Below are positions 10,621 through 20,413 of a stretch of DNA of 64,000 nt, one piece after another; positions within the stretch are counted from its first letter, which is position 1; each line of letters begins with the position of its first letter. Origin of the DNA: Durusdinium trenchii (lineage: Eukaryota; Sar; Dinophyceae; Suessiales; Symbiodiniaceae); NCBI GenBank assembly GCA_963970005.1, contig CAXAMN010008447.1, forward strand, positions 79,514 to 143,513, written 5' to 3'. The notes under the pieces were generated by a model, which did no database searches, was not told where the DNA came from, and was given only the letters and a program-made list of their open reading frames with translations. The position numbers were made by a program, and so were the translations under genes.

Positions 10621-13600
10621 ATGGTAGAGGGTTCAATGTTGAAAGAAGTTTATAAAGATGGCAACCAACACAACCAACATTCACTTCAACCACAACACCC
10701 TCATTCAAACAACGTCCCAGTAAATACACTTAAAGAAACATTACCCAATAATATTATAGATAATACTATAATGGACAGTTCAGACAAGACCTTTTTGGAT
10801 TACCTTTTATCATCCGAAAAGGGTGAGATACTCAACAACAGGAAACTGAAGATAGGGGAGAAGACCTACAACTTCAAACGAAACGAACCAATAACACAGA
10901 GATTGAAGACCAATTTCAACACAATCAGACAGACTATGGATTATAAACAGTATGAACTGAAAGAGAAGAGAGGCTTTAGGTGGGTCAATCTGGACAAGAA
11001 CAAGACACTGAGAGGAATACAAAAGAGATACAAGGCAACCATCACAAACGAACAGTCAGCATTCAAGGGATACACCAACTCATACTCAATCAGCAACATC
11101 AAAGTTCAAGGCATCAAAGCCCTTCAATATCTCAAATACCAAGACTTCAAACTCAAACAATATCTGAAGGAACATAAGGGGATGAAGGTCTTTTTAGAAA
11201 CCTTCAACAGTTTCAATTCAAGAGCAAGAAGACCAACGAAGAGGTCAGGCACACCATCAAGAGTAGAAGATATGAAATAACAAACGAAGATGAAATAACA
11301 GAAGTCTTAAACCAGATGGCAACAGACATAGAAATCCAGATGGACAAGATGGAACTTTCAGAGAGTGGATTAGTAATAAAACAGATTGAACAGTTGAAAT
11401 TCAATTATGACAAATACAATCCAACACGTGGAGGTAAGTTCACACCTTTACCTAAGTGGGTTTCAACCAAGAAAGCCTGTATCAACATCCAAAATAAAGA
11501 TGAATATTGTTTCAAGTATTCCGTTCAGTGTGGCATATACAACATATATGAGAGAGACCACCCCGAAAGGGTCAGTCATTACAAGAAACTCACTGATGAA
11601 CTGAACTGGACAAATGTAAAGTTTCCTTCAAATGTTGATATAGATACATTTGAAGAGCACAACGAAGGACAGGTGGCAATCAATGTTTATTTTTTAGACC
11701 CTGATGAGGGCAAACAATCAATCCTACTGTATAGGAAGACCAAGGTGTTAAAGGCAGAACATCAGATAAGTCTGTTGAAACTGGAAGATGGAGATGACTA
11801 CCATTATGTTTATATCAAAGATTATAATAGGTTGATGGGTAGTCAGACCAACAAGCACAATGAAAAACTTCATCACTGCTTCCACTGTAAGCACGGCTTT
11901 AAATCAAAAGAACTTTTAGATGAACACACTGAAAAAGGATGTATGGTAGTTGAAGGACAACAAATAGAAATGCCTGATGTAAGCGAAACAATGGTCTTCA
12001 AGAACCATTGCAAGAAACTGAAAGCACCCTTTGTAATATATGCTGATACCAACATCATAGACCCTGCGGTTTTATGATTAATGTGGTCAATAGCATTGAT
12101 GGTTCATCAGAACCGTTGTTATATAGAGGTGAAGATTGTATGGATGTCTTTGTGAAAAAGATGATTGAGGTGAAAGATAAGATAATGAACAAGATGAAAG
12201 GAAAACATAAATAATTATGAGGGCTGATGATTGGAGGGACTTTAAAACCGCTAAGAAGTGCTTTATATGTGGTAAAGACTTTCAAGAGGGAGACAAGAAG
12301 GTCAGAGACCATTGCCACTTTACGGGTAAGTATAGGGGTTGTGCCCACGATGACTGTAATCTTCAATTTTCAATGAGGCATTATAAAGTTCCGGTGTTCC
12401 TTCATAACCTTAAAAAACTATGATAGTCATTTGATAATAGAGAGGGCAAATGAACTGTCAGAAAGAGCGAAGATTGATGTAATAACCCTGAACAGTGAGA
12501 AATTCATCACCTTCGCTTTTAAGAATATGTGCTTTAAGGATAGTTTCAGTTTCTTATCGTCTTCATTGGATAAGTTAGTCAAGTTGAGCAAGTATGAGGA
12601 TGGAGTGAAGAAAACTGAATGGCAAAATAACTTTAAATTCAGTAAGAGAAACCCCCATGTCAGTAATGATGAGGATTTGGACTTACTGAGTGACAAAGGG
12701 GTTTATCCATACGATTACTTTACTTCCTTTGATAAGTTCAGAGAAAAGCAACTTCCACCTAAAAAGGAGTTCTACAGTAATCTGACTGAAAGTAATATTG
12801 AAGATGATGAGTATGAAAGGGCACTGAGGATATGGGAACACTTCGGTTTGAGAAACTTAGGTCAGTATCATGATTTATATCTGAGAACCGATGTGTTGCT
12901 ATCTGAAAATTTTAGAGACTTATGTTTGGAATACTACGGTTTAGACCCTGCTCACTACTTTACACTTCCTAACTTTGCTTGGGATGCTATGTTGTTGAAA
13001 ACTGGTGTTGAGATAGACCCCTTGATAGACCAAACAATGTATGAGATGATAGAGAAGGGTTTAAGGGGTGGAATGTGTCAGGTCAGTCATAAGGAGGCAA
13101 AGGCAAACAATAAGTATATGATGGTTGACTACGATGATGAGAGACCATCAAATTTCGTAAACTACTTGGATGCCAATAACCTTTATGGACTGGCTATGTC
13201 AATGAAACTACCCATAGGAGAACTCAAATGGATAAAGAAGATACTGAATAAGAAAATGATAATGGACTGGAACGAGAACGATGACAATGCCTATATCCTT
13301 GAAGTGGATTTAGAGTATCCAAAGGAGATACACGACCTGACATCAGACTATCCACTAGCACCCGAAAATATGAAGGTTGAAGAACAATTCCTTTCCAAAC
13401 ATCAGAGGGAACTACACCGACACTACTACAACGGGAAGGAGGCAAAGGACGAGAAACAACCAAAACTCATACTAAGTCAGAAGGACAAAACAAATTATGT
13501 AGTTCATATTGAGGCGTTCCAGTTTTACTTGAAGAAGGGGATGAGGTTAAAAGCGGTTCATAGAGGAGTGAAGTTCAAACAACGGTGTTGCTTGAAACCT

Positions 13601-14432
13601 TGGATTGACTTCAACACAGGGAAGAGAAAGGAAGCAAAGAGTGATTTTGAAAAAGATATGTTTAAGTTGATGAATAACGCTGTATATGGTAAAACAATGG
13701 AGAATGTCAGAAATCATATTGACTTTGAATTAGTATCAACACAGGAAAGGATACAAAAGTGTATTAACAATCCTAATTATAAGGGATGTCATATTATCAA
13801 TGAAGAACTGGCAGCAGTGGAAAAGGTGAAAACAGCGTTGAAGTTGAATAAATCCATCTTTTTGGGAATGACCATTCTTGACCTTAGTAAGGTTCATATG
13901 TATAGTTTCTACTACGATGTGCTTAAAAAGGAGTATATATGAGGATGATGTCAGGTTGATATATACAGATACTGACAGTTATGTTATACAGACCTTCACT
14001 GAGGACATCTATGAGGACTGGAAGGAGATAAAGGATTATATGGATTTCAGCGGTTATGATAAAAATCACCCTTGCTATGACCCTACCAATAAGAAAGTGT
14101 TAGGTAAGTTCAAGGACGAGATGGACGGAAAAATCATCATAGCGTTGAGACCTAAGATGTATTGCTTGAAGATATTCAATGAAAATAAGGTTGAGAAGAA
14201 AGCAAAGGGCATTCCAAAGTTGAAGGTGAAAAAGGATTTAGATATGAAAGATTACAATGCCCTACATCAGAGGAAGGCGAAGGACGTGAATTTCAACGCC
14301 ATCAGGAGTAAGAACCATCAAATATATTCAATAAACCAATCAAAAGTAGGACTGACAAGTTATGACAACAAAAGGTATTGGGTCAATGATACCGAAAGTG
14401 TGCCTTATGGGCATTATAGTATATCAAGTTGA
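10621..14432 (+). pseudogene. Protein-primed type B DNA polymerase (Maverick/Polinton-like), broken frame
   Basis: About 1,240 codons matching the organellar/viral PolB family that replicates linear genomes from a protein primer. Visible parts in order: an N-terminal region with INIQNKDEYCF and DHPERV; a Cys/His finger near 11875-11935; FVIYAD (Exo I) at 12030-12047; an HNH-like zinc cluster (CFICGKDF, VRDHCHFTGKYRG) at 12256-12360; HNL plus YDSHLII (Exo II) at the frame break near 12420; YLRTDVLL (Exo III) near 12878-12901; motif A DANNLYG at 13169; motif B NNAVYGKT near 13673; motif C YTDTDS at 13962-13979. The frame is broken near 11205-11220, 12060, 12209, in an A6 run at 12415-12420, and at TATATAT near 13935. 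Around 12050 some 25 codons usual in the family are absent, including the Exo I glutamate. All catalytic palm motifs remain. The ATG at 10621 fits the upstream motif. Confidence 0.92.
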
Positions 14433-14643
14433 AACCTATGATGCTGAAAATGCGGGTGTTCATTTTGAACACTTTTCAGGACAAAAAGTGATGTCTTTTT
14501 TGTCCTGAATTCTTCCAAAAAGAGACCCTCTGGATGCTTATGATGTCGGCAATGTTTTTTGCATTTCTCGCATCCCTTGGAAGCATTTTTCACTTCAACA
14601 GCCTCATAAAAAATTACCCTACAAAAGGTATTTTTTTTTTAAA
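14433..14643. other. Convergent intergenic region between polymerase and fibre genes
   Basis: Two hundred bases with no frame I would call. It holds a strong hairpin and ends in a T10 tract at 14630-14640 next to the fibre stop codon. A shared two-way terminator function is likely. Confidence 0.6.
14476..14508. terminator. Hairpin between convergent viral genes
   Basis: TCAGGACAAAAAG (14476-14488) pairs with CTTTTTTGTCCTGA (14495-14508) over a 6-nt loop, with one bulged base. Placed between two converging genes, it resembles the palindromic transcription-end signals used by some large and mid-size DNA viruses. Confidence 0.65.
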
Positions 14644-17226
14644 TCAGGCTTTCGCCTTTGCTTTTGCCCTTTCTTTAGGTTTCCCTTTCAGTTCTGCCAC
14701 TTCCTTTTCTAACTTGTCTATTCTATCCATTTGCTCTTGGTGGCTCTTCCACAAGATGGCACACATACGACCATATTGATACTCATATATTCATTGTCTT
14801 CATTCACAACATTTTCAAACTCTTCGGGTATTGCTTCTTTGACGTCCTGCGCTACAAAACCTATATGTTGCCTTTTCTTCAATTCGTTCTTCATATAGTA
14901 TTTTTAACCTTTATCTTTTTCACAATCTCGCTACAATCAGAATGGACGACATCAATGTCATCCTTCAACCTCTCATCCGATGTCTCCGTAAGGGCGACGC
15001 AGGTGATGTTATACCCAGAAGTAATATCAACGTTAAACTGAAAGCGTGTAAGTGAGTTGTCATAAAACATATAGGTGCTTCTATTGTATCCAAAGGAAAT
15101 GTCATCAGGTTCTAAAGTATTATGACTATCAAAGATATGCGCCCTCAACGTTTGACATTGAAAGAAGTTAATAACATTGACGCTGACATCACAATCAAAC
15201 TTAAAAATACCAGAAGGATAATTAACGTCATCCTTGTCATAGAAAGCGAAGGTTGAACCGTTCTGTTGAAGCAACATATTAAAATCCCCATCGGTGTTAT
15301 AGGTATTACACCTTATCGGGTATTTTGCTTCAATGTATGAAGGATAAACTAACAATACATTAGCATCTGCCCCTGCTCCTAAAATAGTAATAGGACTATT
15401 GACAGTGCTGTCATTCCAAATTCTCAATATATTGTCAGTGCCTTCAATTGCTTCATAAATTCTACTAAACTAATCACCTCCTGTAAAATACAACCATCTG
15501 GGAATATGGATGTGTCCTGATGTATCATCAAACCTCATCTGTTCCACCCCATTCCTACTAAATATGAGACTTTCAGTATCATAACTATCAAAGGCATTAC
15601 TCTTAACTGCTCCATAGGGTTTTTGTAAAATCATATCACCCCTAAATAGAATACTACCCCTTTCAACTCTTATAACTTCACTATCACTAATTAGTTCATT
15701 GCCTAAAATAAACCTGTAATATATAGTCATCATTGCCACCGGCATGAAATTTTAATCACCAAAGTTTATTCTGTCCTGATTATCAATTTTAATATTGCCA
15801 GTGCAAGTAATATTTCCATTGAAAAAACTGCTTCCATTGACTGTTAGTGTATCTGTTCCATTCCTTGCTCCATTGACCGCTAAATAACCGGCAGTATTAC
15901 CAATTCTAACTCCACCATCAGCAAAGTAATTTAAATACTTCTCTCTTGCTGCGCCACCAACAAAAAAACTATCAATTTGATTACCATTGCCTAATTGTAT
16001 CATTCATCAACACTATCTGAAATGGTTAAACCGACGCCATCATTATTAATATCTGTTTGTCTATCTAACTTAAATTCTATCATCGGTGGTCAGTCTGATA
16101 TAATCTACTGAATTCCTTTGAATTGACATAGTTGTATTGTTTGCTGTATTCACTATATCCGAATTCAACCCACCCGAAAAGGCAATACCAGAAGCAATGT
16201 TTAAAACAGAGTTCAAATCGTCGTATCTCATATGTTCAACTGATGGACTTGTTCCATTGCTATGAGCACCATAAAAGACTGTATCGGTCGCCAATGACCT
16301 ATTCCAAATATTGTTAGTATAGACATTTGAAGTAGATACTCCGATTGAATTCGCCACATTAACAACACTATTAGCACCATCCAGTTTAAAGTATTCAACA
16401 CCGTTTCTTTGAAAAATGACATCATCATCACCATTACTGTTACATGTATCGCAATTAAGTTGAGTAGAAATTGAAACCAGACCCTCTGTCATTACTAAGT
16501 TATTAATTGAAGTGCCGTTATTACAAGTCAGTTTTATATAGGGGGCTGTCTGGTCTATATTTCTAATCCTTAATACATTGAATGAACCTTCAACGCCTTC
16601 ATATATTTCACTCTTGCCTCTGCCACCCATAGGCATAATCATTTTGTTAAATCTTATTCTTTCTGGCGATGCTAAAAACCTCATATACGCATCACCATTT
16701 CTTGAAAATATTACATTTGTATCGGTTTAACTATCTATGGTGTCTGTTTTAAAACCGTTCTCTATGTGTAGTTCTTGTTTCATTTCAAGGGTTGAATTGG
16801 TATAATCGTATCTTATATATTCAGTGGCGTTGTGTGTCCAAGCAGTGTCCGCTGTGAGGTTTGATGAATAATACTGGTTTGTATTAACCGCGTTCGCTGT
16901 TAATCCTGCTGTATTGACGCCTGTAGCGTTCAAAATTGAACTGACCCTTGCGTTTGCTGTAAAGACCGGATTTGCTAAATTTGCTTTTACTGTAAACCTA
17001 ACGATGTGTCTATTTGAGATTGAGTATATATATCAGCGGTGTTCGCTTTCGCGCTTAACAATGTATCAATCTCCAAATTTGTATAACCCGTCCATTCACC
17101 GCCTCCACCGCCTCCACCACCTAAAGAAGGTATGTCGGTCAGTTTCTTCAGTTGTCCGTCGTCGGGGTCAATCATCCTAAGCTCATACGCTTCAATGCTT
17201 CGGTTTATGTTGTAATAGTTTGCCAT
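14644..17226 (-). pseudogene. Fibre protein with repeats and C-terminal peptidase S74 chaperone domain, broken frame
   Basis: About 860 codons on the minus strand. The N-terminus (MANYYNINRSIEAYELRM) is followed by a Gly8 linker, then a long Asn/Ser/Thr-rich shaft. The shaft has recurring modules: RNGVEYFKLD, SVEHMRYDD, RNSVDYIRL, RNGVEQMRFDD, and a second pair, SEIYEGVEGSFNVLRI and SRIYEAIEGTDNILRI. The C-terminus has SDERLKDDIDVV, HIGFVAQDVKEAIPEEF and an MDRIDKLEKEVAEL coiled-coil end, the hallmark of the S74 intramolecular chaperone, which trimerises fibres and cuts itself off before the Ser of the Ser-Lys dyad. Breaks: frameshifts near 16990, 16070, 16003, 14900 and 14775, and in-frame stops TAA 16727-16729, TAA 15752-15754, TAG 15470-15472. 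Sequence similarity continues across each stop. Likely role: host attachment. Confidence 0.88.
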
Positions 17227-17250
17227 CTATATATATATATTAGTTAGAAA
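17227..17250 (-). promoter_or_regulatory. AT-tract promoter of the fibre gene
   Basis: Read on the minus strand, CTAACTAATATATATATATAG ends directly at the ATG. A similar TAATATATATTAGT tract precedes the capsid gene. Such tracts are absent from the coding parts and probably set the transcription start. Confidence 0.5.
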
Positions 17251-17266
17251 GAACATGATAAAATAA

Positions 17267-18670
17267 TTACTTGTTTTTTTCATTTATATAATCATAGAAA
17301 ATTACCGACTGCGCCTTGATTTCCAGAATACATTCGTGTTCAATGACAATATACATCTTTTGAGGCATCAACCCGCTTTCAGTTGTGTATAGCGACGTTC
17401 CATACAACGGTTTCACGCGAACGACCATATTTGAATTGTTCTTCAAATTCAATCCGGTGTAGTTGGCGCTATTCAGTTTCTTTAGGTTGAACCCCGCGAG
17501 GAAGGAGTTAGTCTTATACATATGAGGTTTGATGGACACGTGGTTGTTTCGTGTCTCTTGTAGGTGTTTGTAGTTGTCCATCACTCCCATCGTTGGCATC
17601 TCCGGTATGACCGTGTTGCCTATTGAAAGTTGAAAGGATAAATCCAAGTCTTCTCTGTAATTCTGACCTATGACGTGTAAGGCATCGTATGAGATGGGAT
17701 GATATATAAGGTTGTGTTGTTTTAGAACTCCTTTGAAGTTCCTTTGTATCCCTTGTCGCTGTAGAAGGAAATGAATATGTTGTCTGCCTTTGATACATTG
17801 CGTACGATGGTTGTGAAAATGTCTGTGGTCTGGTTGAGTGTTCGAGTTTGGACGGATACACTGTTAAAGGTAATGGGTAGGGATTGCTTTTCCAGAATTT
17901 CCGCATACTCGGCAAACAACCCATCATCTAACCTATGAACGTCGGCTGTGATGATTGGTTGTTCAATAGACCATATTTGAGAAGTGTTGGCAGTGGTGAA
18001 GGTTGGGTTTAAGTCGGTCGTTCCTAAATCTATGATGGGTTCTAACGGGTTTGCCACTAAAGTCAGTTCACTTACAATCGGCGCGTAGGAGAGAGGAATG
18101 AAGTTTGAGACTTGGAAGAACGGACAGCCTGGACGGTAATAAATGGTCTTTTTGTTTTTGAAACCCATAAAGTTAGATGCGATTCGATGACTTCTTCTAT
18201 CACTGGCAGTCTTCCGGTGTTGCTTCCATCATAGGTTAAGTATCTGTTTCCTTCGTTGTAAAAGGTCTCTCCGAAACCTATATTATCAGTGTAGTTTCTT
18301 GAACCGTCGTCTTGTAAAATATCCATCATTGCTTCATATCTGTTAAGCTCAGGAATTTCAGCAATGACATTGCTACCCATCATCATCCGCATCCGTTGGA
18401 AGAAACTTGATGGTTTGTAGGCGGGTCTCAACTCTTTCGTTCCATCGTTGTCTCCGTTGATTAATGTAAAACCCATCAATAGACTTCTTAAGCTAATCCA
18501 CTCGATCGCTCCTCCTGTGAGATTGAAACGGATGACCGAGTTAGAGTTGGATGAGTAAGTTGAAACGGATGAAGGATAGAAGGTCTTGCTCTGATATAAC
18601 TTGCTCCACCCTTCAGTCTGTATCGTAAGACGTTTTCGTTGAGAACATCTAAATTTTCCAATGCTTCCAT
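17267..18670 (-). pseudogene. PLV-type major capsid protein, broken frame
   Basis: About 468 codons, within the usual size of PLV major capsid proteins, which form double jelly-roll capsomers. It starts MEALENLDVLNENVLRYRLK. Features matching the family as I know it: FFQRMRMMMGSNVIAEIPE followed by LNRYEAMMDILQ; FYNEGNRYL; IYYRPGCPFFQVSNFIPLSY, where the second jelly-roll begins; and ITADVHRLDDGLFAEYAEIL with LPITFNSV, a very characteristic stretch. The C-terminus ends VIEHECILEIKAQSVIFYDY. The frame is interrupted near 18620 (AT repeat), near 18180-18200 and near 17725; the true reading continues through SNSNSVIRFNLTGGAIEWIS around 18510-18550. An upstream ATG at 18697 is in frame, but it lies inside the AT promoter tract, so I use 18670. 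It lies between the fibre and the small basic protein, all on the same strand. Confidence 0.85.
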
Positions 18671-18700
18671 ACTAATATATATTATATATAGAAACATGTA
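18671..18700 (-). promoter_or_regulatory. AT-tract promoter of the capsid gene
   Basis: On the minus strand CTATATATAATATATATTAGT runs straight into the capsid ATG. It is the counterpart of the tract before the fibre gene and fits a late structural-gene promoter. Confidence 0.5.
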
Positions 18701-18751
18701 TGTAATATCAAAATGGAAAGTTTCTTTTTGAAATTTAGGATTTTAATTTGA

Positions 18752-18994
18752 CTATGTCAAAGCAACGTTGTATTTCTTAAATATATTTTTGCCCTTTTTC
18801 TTCTTGGTGCTCTTGCTGGGCGTGGGTTCGGATGCTATACTTTTATTTTCATTGCTCTTTATCTCACTCCCGCTCTCTATAATCTTTTTTATTTCGTTGT
18901 ATGTCAGGTGCTTCTTCCTCTTTGTGGTCTCTTCCTTTAATAGTTGCGTTTCCTTCTTGTAGTGTCGTGTGTATTCTTTCACTCTGTCTTCCAT
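18752..18994 (-). CDS. Small Lys-rich protein of the PLV
   Basis: An intact 80-residue frame. It is strongly charged: an N-terminal amphipathic, probably helical region (MEDRVKEYTRHYKKETQLLK), then a Ser/Pro/Glu segment and a Lys-rich end (KSTKKKKGKNIFKKYN). I recognise no family. It lies 13 bp downstream of the lipase and about 80 bp upstream of the capsid gene, all on the minus strand, and its ATG follows AGTATATA. A small basic protein in a capsid cluster could be a core or DNA-binding structural protein, but that is inference only. Confidence 0.7.
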   Translation of the reverse strand: MEDRVKEYTRHYKKETQLLKEETTKRKKHLTYNEIKKIIESGSEIKSNENKSIASEPTPSKSTKKKKGKNIFKKYNVALT

Positions 18995-19007
18995 TATATA
19001 CTAAACA

Positions 19008-19682
19008 TTAGATTATTTGATGACCGACGCCTTTACCTACATCCCCGAAATACTTCACCTGATATTCGTGATTGTAAAGGGGATTGAAGGAGTTTTTATT
19101 GACATGGACGTTCGCCCCTCTGTCAAGCATACTCACCGCATCGTTTGATGTTCTGTATCGTTCAACATTGGGGTCGGTGTTCAAGTTCCAACTCTTCAGC
19201 GGGGCATTGTATGTTCTCACTTTCCATCTTTTATTATTACTATTATTCAGTTCCATCGCGACCGCTCCACCGAGACTATGCCCTACAACCTTAGCAATCA
19301 AATACCCGTTCCTTTGTATATAGTCGTTTGCCGTCTTGTATCTTTTGGAATGACTTACCATACGAAAGGGTATGAAAAGGTCATCCATAACGTCCTGCGG
19401 TAAATCCTTTGTTCCCGCTATGTATAAAGTCCTATTGTCTGGATGGTAGTATAGTCCGTTGTCGGTGGTGTTGTATGCCTTCTTCAGTCCGGTCTGGTCG
19501 TTGATGTTGCTATATGTATCTAAGTATTCGCTCTGCTTCTTGGTCTCTTCTTTGACTTTGTTTACTATACTGCTCTGTTTCTGGTAGTATTCTTTGTTGA
19601 AGGTCTTGCCGTCAATCTCTTTGAAGGGGTTGAAGTTTTGAGCCCTTCCCTCTACCTTGATGTTTTCGTATCTCCTTTTCAT
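19008..19682 (-). CDS. Class 3 lipase of the PLV
   Basis: An intact 224-residue alpha/beta hydrolase. The nucleophile elbow is V-V-G-H-S-L-G-G (Ser136), preceded by a strand-like LYIAGTKD at 86-93 that is typical of class 3 lipases. Asp181 in SNDAVSML fits the acid of the triad. The His may be His205 (NHEY) or His221 (GHQI). There is no signal peptide, and the first 70 residues are charged. Lipases of this kind are known in Polinton-like viruses and are thought to act on membranes during entry or release; the substrate cannot be read from sequence. It diverges from the penton gene across 54 bp. Unlike its neighbours, the frame has no break, although its length makes that possible by chance. 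Confidence 0.88.
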   Translation of the reverse strand: MKRRYENIKVEGRAQNFNPFKEIDGKTFNKEYYQKQSSIVNKVKEETKKQSEYLDTYSNINDQTGLKKAYNTTDNGLYYHPDNRTLYIAGTKDLPQDVMDDLFIPFRMVSHSKRYKTANDYIQRNGYLIAKVVGHSLGGAVAMELNNSNNKRWKVRTYNAPLKSWNLNTDPNVERYRTSNDAVSMLDRGANVHVNKNSFNPLYNHEYQVKYFGDVGKGVGHQII

Positions 19683-19736
19683 ATATAATTAACATTATAA
19701 ATAAAATAAACATCTACAACTAATTATACATTATTG
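19683..19736. promoter_or_regulatory. Divergent promoter between lipase and penton genes
   Basis: 54 bp of almost pure A/T separate two ATG codons on opposite strands. It contains TATATAATTAAC on the lipase side and CTAATTATACATTATTG on the penton side, so both structural genes are probably switched on together. Confidence 0.6.
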
Positions 19737-20312
19737 ATGTCCAGATTTAAGAAGATATACATTGACAGTCATCACAGGACTATCAATTCCAACAGTTCCA
19801 GCGACTTTGAGATTTACCTACCGGAAAGTCAGGAGTGCGGGGATGACACAAAACTATACGTTCATGAAATCACCATCCCTAACAGTATCTACCCCGTTCA
19901 GGCGGGTTTGAATAATATTATGTATTTCAGGCTCACTAACTTCTCATCAACGAGGGATGTCAAGGTTTCCATTCCTTCCTCTTCTTATGTTGGTGCTACT
20001 CTGGCAACGGCTCTACAGGTTAATCAAAAAATTCTCACCGACGGGTTCTTAGCAAATAACGATTACTTCACCATAACCTACAACTACGACACTAGCAAAA
20101 TCTATATCAGTTTGAATTATGTTGATTTTTCCTTCAGGGTCTTAACCGACTATGAGATGTATTACAATGTCATTCTTTGGGAAGGTGATATGTATGATAA
20201 GGAAAACTTGATGTCCTTAAATCAGGTCTTGGGAAACTACACGCCGGCGTTGAATAGGACAAGTGGAAATGGCTGTTCTTTTGTTAATCTTCTTGCCATA
20301 TTATACTATTAG
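19737..20312 (+). CDS. PLV-type minor capsid (penton) protein, probably C-terminally truncated
   Basis: 191 codons from the first ATG (19737). The N-terminus IYIDSHHRTINSNSSSDFEI, followed by VHEITIPNSIYPVQAGLNN, is the signature start of PLV and Maverick minor capsid proteins: an R-T-x-x-S-S-S-D-F segment that leads into a jelly-roll strand with IPN. A later VSIPSSSYVGATLATALQ matches the usual IPPGNYT-like turn. From what I know of the family, a further conserved C-terminal part normally follows; here the protein ends abruptly in SFVNLLAILYY and the next bases are intergenic. Loss of the C-terminal part by deletion or frameshift is therefore likely. It would fill capsid vertices beside the major capsid protein. 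Confidence 0.78.
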   Translation: MSRFKKIYIDSHHRTINSNSSSDFEIYLPESQECGDDTKLYVHEITIPNSIYPVQAGLNNIMYFRLTNFSSTRDVKVSIPSSSYVGATLATALQVNQKILTDGFLANNDYFTITYNYDTSKIYISLNYVDFSFRVLTDYEMYYNVILWEGDMYDKENLMSLNQVLGNYTPALNRTSGNGCSFVNLLAILYY

Positions 20313-20378
20313 ATTTTAATATATTACTCCAAAAATGGAATACCAACCAGAACCCCAAAAATGAACCAGCCACCAAAA

Positions 20379-20413
20379 CTACTTAAAAGAAAATTAACTT
20401 TGTATATTAAGAG
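20379..20413 (+). promoter_or_regulatory. Bipartite motif before the zinc-cluster gene
   Basis: CTTAAAAG at 20382-20389 and TATATTAAGAG at 20403-20413 are 21 bp apart, start to start, and the ATG follows immediately. The preceding CCACCAAAACTA also resembles the sequence before the polymerase gene. Confidence 0.65.

Noticed and set aside
11185..11225. Programmed -1 frameshift in the polymerase at CTTTTTA
   Set aside because: The heptamer does not fit X-XXY-YYZ, no downstream structure is evident, and four further breaks in the same gene show general decay.
13224..13463. Minus-strand open frames inside the polymerase and other viral genes
   Set aside because: They lie opposite to clear family motifs and are shadows.
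14644..17226. Read-through of TAA/TAG as an amino acid in the viral fibre gene
   Set aside because: In-frame TAA, TAA and TAG suggested a changed code, but the same gene has frame shifts, another viral gene has an in-frame TGA, and other viral genes end at ordinary TAA or TAG. Decay explains all of it.
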